Shown piece after piece: positions 60,301-64,000 of a DNA stretch of 64,000 nt. Within the stretch, counting starts at the first letter, position 1. Each line of letters opens with the position of its first letter. Location of the stretch: the NCBI GenBank assembly GCA_037783545.1, contig JBBELK010000541.1, forward strand, positions 310,001 through 374,000, in the 5' to 3' direction. Source of the DNA: Henricia sp. BOLD:AAB3569. Taxonomy: Eukaryota > Echinodermata > Asteroidea > Spinulosida > Echinasteridae. A program made the translations under genes and the position numbers. The notes under the pieces were generated by a model, which saw only the letters and a program-made list of their open reading frames with translations, was not told the origin of the DNA and did no database searches.

Positions 60301-63300
60301 GTCAGGAGTACACCAAAGAGGTGTGTACAGACAGCCACAGGTTGCGGGAGCAACCAGGAAGCGCCAACCCCTTTTTTTTCTAAACTCTGAAATTTCTCTG
60401 CCATTTCCCGGCGAAAGTCTGTCAATTTTTTAGGACAAGTGCGCAATATAGAGTCTTTGGAGCATGCAAAATTTGAAGTTCGTCGGAACATTTTTCGACC
60501 TCCAAATTTGCCGACGTTTGGACCACACTTTGACCAAAATCCCGTCCCAAACTGGGCCGTGTCAACGACAGTCCGAAGGACTGAGCATGCGCACGAGTCA
60601 GGAGTACACCAAAGAGGTGTGTACAGACAGCCACAGGTTGCGGGAGCAACCAGGAAGCGCCAACCCCTTTTTTTTCTAAACTCTGAAATTTCTCTGCCAT
60701 TTCCCGGCGAAAGTCTGTCAATTTTTTAGGACAAGTGCGCAATATAAAGTCTTTGGAGCATGCCAAATTTGAAGTTCGTCGGAACATTTTTCGACCTCCA
60801 AATTTGCCGACGTTTGGACCACACTTTGACCAAAATCCCGTCCGAAACTGGGCCGTGTCAACGACAGTCCGAAGGACTGAGCATGCGCACGAGTCAGGAG
60901 TACACCAAAGAGGTGTGTACAGACAGCCACAGGTTGCGGGAGCAACCAGGAAGCGCCAACCCCTTTTTTTCTAAACTCTGAAATTTCTCTGCCATTTCCC
61001 GGCGAAAGTCTGTCAATTTTTTAGGACAAGTGCGCAATATAGAGTCTTTGGAGCATGCAAAATTTGAAGTTCGTCGGAACATTTTTCGACCTCCAAATTT
61101 GCCGACGTTTGGACCACACTTTGACCAAAATCCCGTCCCAAACTGGGCCGTGTCAACGACAGTCCGAAGGACTGAGCATGCGCACGAGTCAGGAGTACAC
61201 CAAAGAGGTGTGTACAGACAGCCACAGGTTGCGGGAGCAACCAGGAAGCGCCAACCCCTTTTTTTCTAAACTCTGAAATTTCTCTGCTATTTCCCGGCGA
61301 AAGTCTGTCAATTTTTTAGGACAAGTGCGCAATATAGAGTCTTTGGAGCATGCAAAATTTGAAGTTCGTCGGAACATTTTTCGACCTCCAAATTTGCCGA
61401 CGTTTGGACCACACTTTGACCATAATCCCGTCCCAAACTGGGCCGTGTCAACGACAGTCCGAAGGACTGAGCATGCGCACGAGTCAGGAGTACACCAAAG
61501 AGGTGTGTACAGACAGCCACAGGTTGCGGGAGCAACCAGGAAGCGCCAACCCCTTTTTTCTAAACTCTGAAATTTCTCTGCCATTTCCCGGCGAAAGTCT
61601 GTCAATTTTTTAGGACAAGTGCGCAATATAGAGTCTTTGGAGCATGCAAAATTTTTCGACCTCCAAATTTGCCAACGTTTGGACCACACTTTGACCAAAA
61701 TCCCGTCCCAAACTGGGCCGTGTCAACGACAGTCCGAAGGACTGAGCATGCGCACGAGTCAGGAGTACACCAAAGAGGTGTGTACAGACAGCCACAGGTT
61801 GCGGGAGCAACCAGGAAGCGCCAACCCCTTTTTTTCTAAACTCTGAAATTTCTCTGCCATTTCCCTGCGAAAGTCTGTAATTTTTTTACGACAAGTGCGC
61901 AATATAAAGTCTTTGGAGCATGCAAAATTTGAAGTTCGTCGGAACATTTTTCGACCTCCAAATTTGCCGACGTTTGGACCACACTTTGACCAAAATCCCG
62001 TCCCAAACTGGGCCGTGTCAACGACAGTCCGAAGGACTGAGCATGCGCAGGAGTCAGGAGTACACCAAAGAGGTGTGTACAGACAGCCACAGGTTGCGGG
62101 AGCAACCAGGAAGCGCCAACCCCTTTTTTTTCTAAACTCTGAAATTTCTCTGCCATTTTGCCGGCGAAAGTCTGTCAATTTTTTAGGACAAGTGCGCAAT
62201 ATAGAGTCTTTGGAGCATGCAAAATTTGAAGTTCGTCGGAACATTTTTCGACCTCCAAATTTGCCGACGTTTGGACCACACTTTGACCAAAATCCCGTCC
62301 CAAACTGGGCCGTGTCAACGACAGTCCGAAGGACTGAGCATGCGCACGAGTCAGGAGTACACCAAAGAGGTGTGTACAGACAGCCACAGGTTGCGGGAGC
62401 AACCAGGAAGCGCCAACCCCTTTTTTTTCTAAACTCTGAAATTTCTCTGCCATTTCCCGGCGAAAGTCTGTCAATTTTTTAGGACAAGTGCGCAATATAG
62501 AGTCTTTGGAGCATGCAAAATTTGAAGTTCGTCGGAACATTTTTCGACCTCCAAATTTGCCGACGTTTGGACCACACTTTGACCATAATCCCGTCCCAAA
62601 CTGGGCCGTGTCAACGACAGTCCGAAGGACTGAGCATGCGCACGAGTCAGGAGTACACCAAAGAGGTGTGTACAGACAGCCACAGGTTGCGGGAGCAACC
62701 AGGAAGCGCCAACCCCTTTTTTTTCTAAACTCTGAAATTTCTCTGCCATTTCCCGGCGAAAGTCTGTCAATTTTTTAGGACAAGTGCGCAATATAGAGTC
62801 TTTGGAGCATGCAAAATTTGAAGTTCGTCGGAAAATTTTTCGACCTCCAAATTTGCCGACGTTTGGACCACACTTTGACCAAAATCCCGTCCCAAACTGG
62901 GCCGTGTCAACGACAGTCCGAAGGACTGAGCATGCGCACGAGTCAGGAGTACACCAAAGAGGTGTGTACAGACAGCCACAGGTTGCGGGAGCAACCAGGA
63001 AGCGCCAACCCCTTTTTTTCTAAACTCTGAAATTTCTCTGCCATTTCCCGGCGAAAGTCTGTCAATTTTTTTAGGACAAGTGCGCAATATAGAGTCTTTG
63101 GAGCATGCAAAATTTGAAGTTCGTCGGAACATTTTTCGACCTCCAAATTTGCCGACGTTTGGACCACACTTTGACCAAAATCCCGTCCCAAACTGGGCCG
63201 TGTCAACGACAGTCCGAAGGACTGAGCATGCGCACGAGTCAGGAGTACACCAAAGAGGTATGTACAGACAGCCACAGGTTGCGGGAGCAACCAGGAAGCG

Positions 63301-64000
63301 CCAACCCCTTTTTTTTTCTAAACTCTGAAATTTCTCTGCCATTTCCCGGCGAAAGTCTGTCAATTTTTTAGGACAAGTGCGCAATATAGAGTCTTTGGAG
63401 CATGCAAAATTTGAAGTTCGTCGGAACATTTTTCGACCTCCAAATTTGCCGACGTTTGGACCACACTTTGACCAAAATCCCGTCCCAAACTGGGCCGTGT
63501 CAACGACAGTCCGAAGGACTGAGCATGCGCACGAGTCAGGAGTACACCAAAGAGGTGTGTACAGACAGCCACAGGTTGCGGGAGCAACCAGGAAGCGCCA
63601 ACCCCTTTTTTTTCTAAACTCTGAAATTTCTCTGCCATTTCCCGGCGAAAGTCTGTCAATTTTTTAGGACAAGTACGCAATATAGAGTCTTTGGAGCATG
63701 CAAAATTTGAAGTTCGTCGGAACATTTTTCGACCTCCAAATTTGCCGACGTTTGGACCACACTTTGACCAAAATCCCGTCCCAAACTGGGCCGTGTCAAC
63801 GACAGTCCGAAGGACTGAGCATGCGCACGAGTCAGGAGTACACCAAAGATGTGTGTACAGACAGCCACAGGTTGCGGGAGCAACCAGGAAGCGCCAACCC
63901 CTTTTTTCTAAACTCTGAAATTTCTCTGCCATTTCCCGGCGAAAGTCTGTCAATTTTTTAGGACAAGTGCGCAATATAGAGTCTTTGGAGCATGCAAAAT
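57307..64000. repeat. Satellite B array, block 5 (to window end)
   Basis: About 23 units, continuing past the window. Includes the 2049-bp higher-order repeat described separately. Markers are GTCCGAAACTGG, GCATGCCAAATTTG, ATATAAAGTC and CCATAATCCCG. Confidence 0.93.
58077..62174. repeat. 2049-bp seven-unit higher-order repeat, two tandem copies
   Basis: Copies 58077-60125 and 60126-62174 carry the same ordered variants: GCATGCCAAATTTG with GTCCGAAACTGG, CTGCTATTTCC, CCATAATCCC, and one unit lacking 19 bp so that GCATGCAAAA runs into TTTTTCGACC (59594 and 61643). The next unit then has TTTACGACAAG with ATATAAAGTC. One T-run differs by one base between copies. Confidence 0.8.

Overview
The window contains no gene I can support. 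It is repetitive DNA from an animal genome, most likely a heterochromatic (centromeric, pericentromeric or subtelomeric) block. The eukaryotic reading rests on long arrays of about 258-bp and about 296-bp satellites, a tRNA-derived SINE with a B box and target-site duplication, and the absence of any bacterial-style gene. A marine invertebrate is my guess from the style of the repeats; nothing here fixes the species.

Layout. (1) 1-6352: satellite A, about 258-bp units. (2) 6354-30540: a 24.2-kb array of a different repeat of about 1841 bp. Seven complete and one partial unit run head-to-tail on the + strand. At about 19829 the array flips, and one partial plus five complete units run on the - strand. 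Both outer ends fall on the same monomer position, so the block begins GTAAAGAGG and ends CCTCTTTAC. It is flanked by 1,670-bp direct duplicates of satellite A (4683-6352 and 30541-32210). (3) 30541-36403: satellite A again. (4) 36404-38459: satellite B, a 296-bp relative of A carrying extra hairpin-forming segments. (5) 38460-40827: a 2.4-kb non-satellite island with decayed coding-like remnants. (6) 40828-64000: satellite B. It is punctuated by three copies of one SINE insertion (44783, 45620, 48239) and three copies of a 700-bp segment 'C' that contains a 67-bp minisatellite (49873, 52647, 56607). Both were amplified with the array as higher-order repeats.

The most interesting element is the 1841-bp monomer. 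It has no credible ORF but is crowded with inverted repeats. On the - strand of the forward units (the + strand of the reversed units) every copy carries a 45-nt sequence that folds like a type I hammerhead ribozyme: CTGATGA, stem II, GAAA, a 3-bp stem III, a UC cleavage site and a 4-bp stem I, enclosed by a further distal helix. One closing pair (A.A) is non-canonical. A tandem, ribozyme-bearing, non-coding monomer inserted in a satellite resembles metazoan retrozymes and Penelope-associated repeats, but its size, palindrome density and inverted array would be unusual. All statements come from reading the sequence; no alignment or database search was run.
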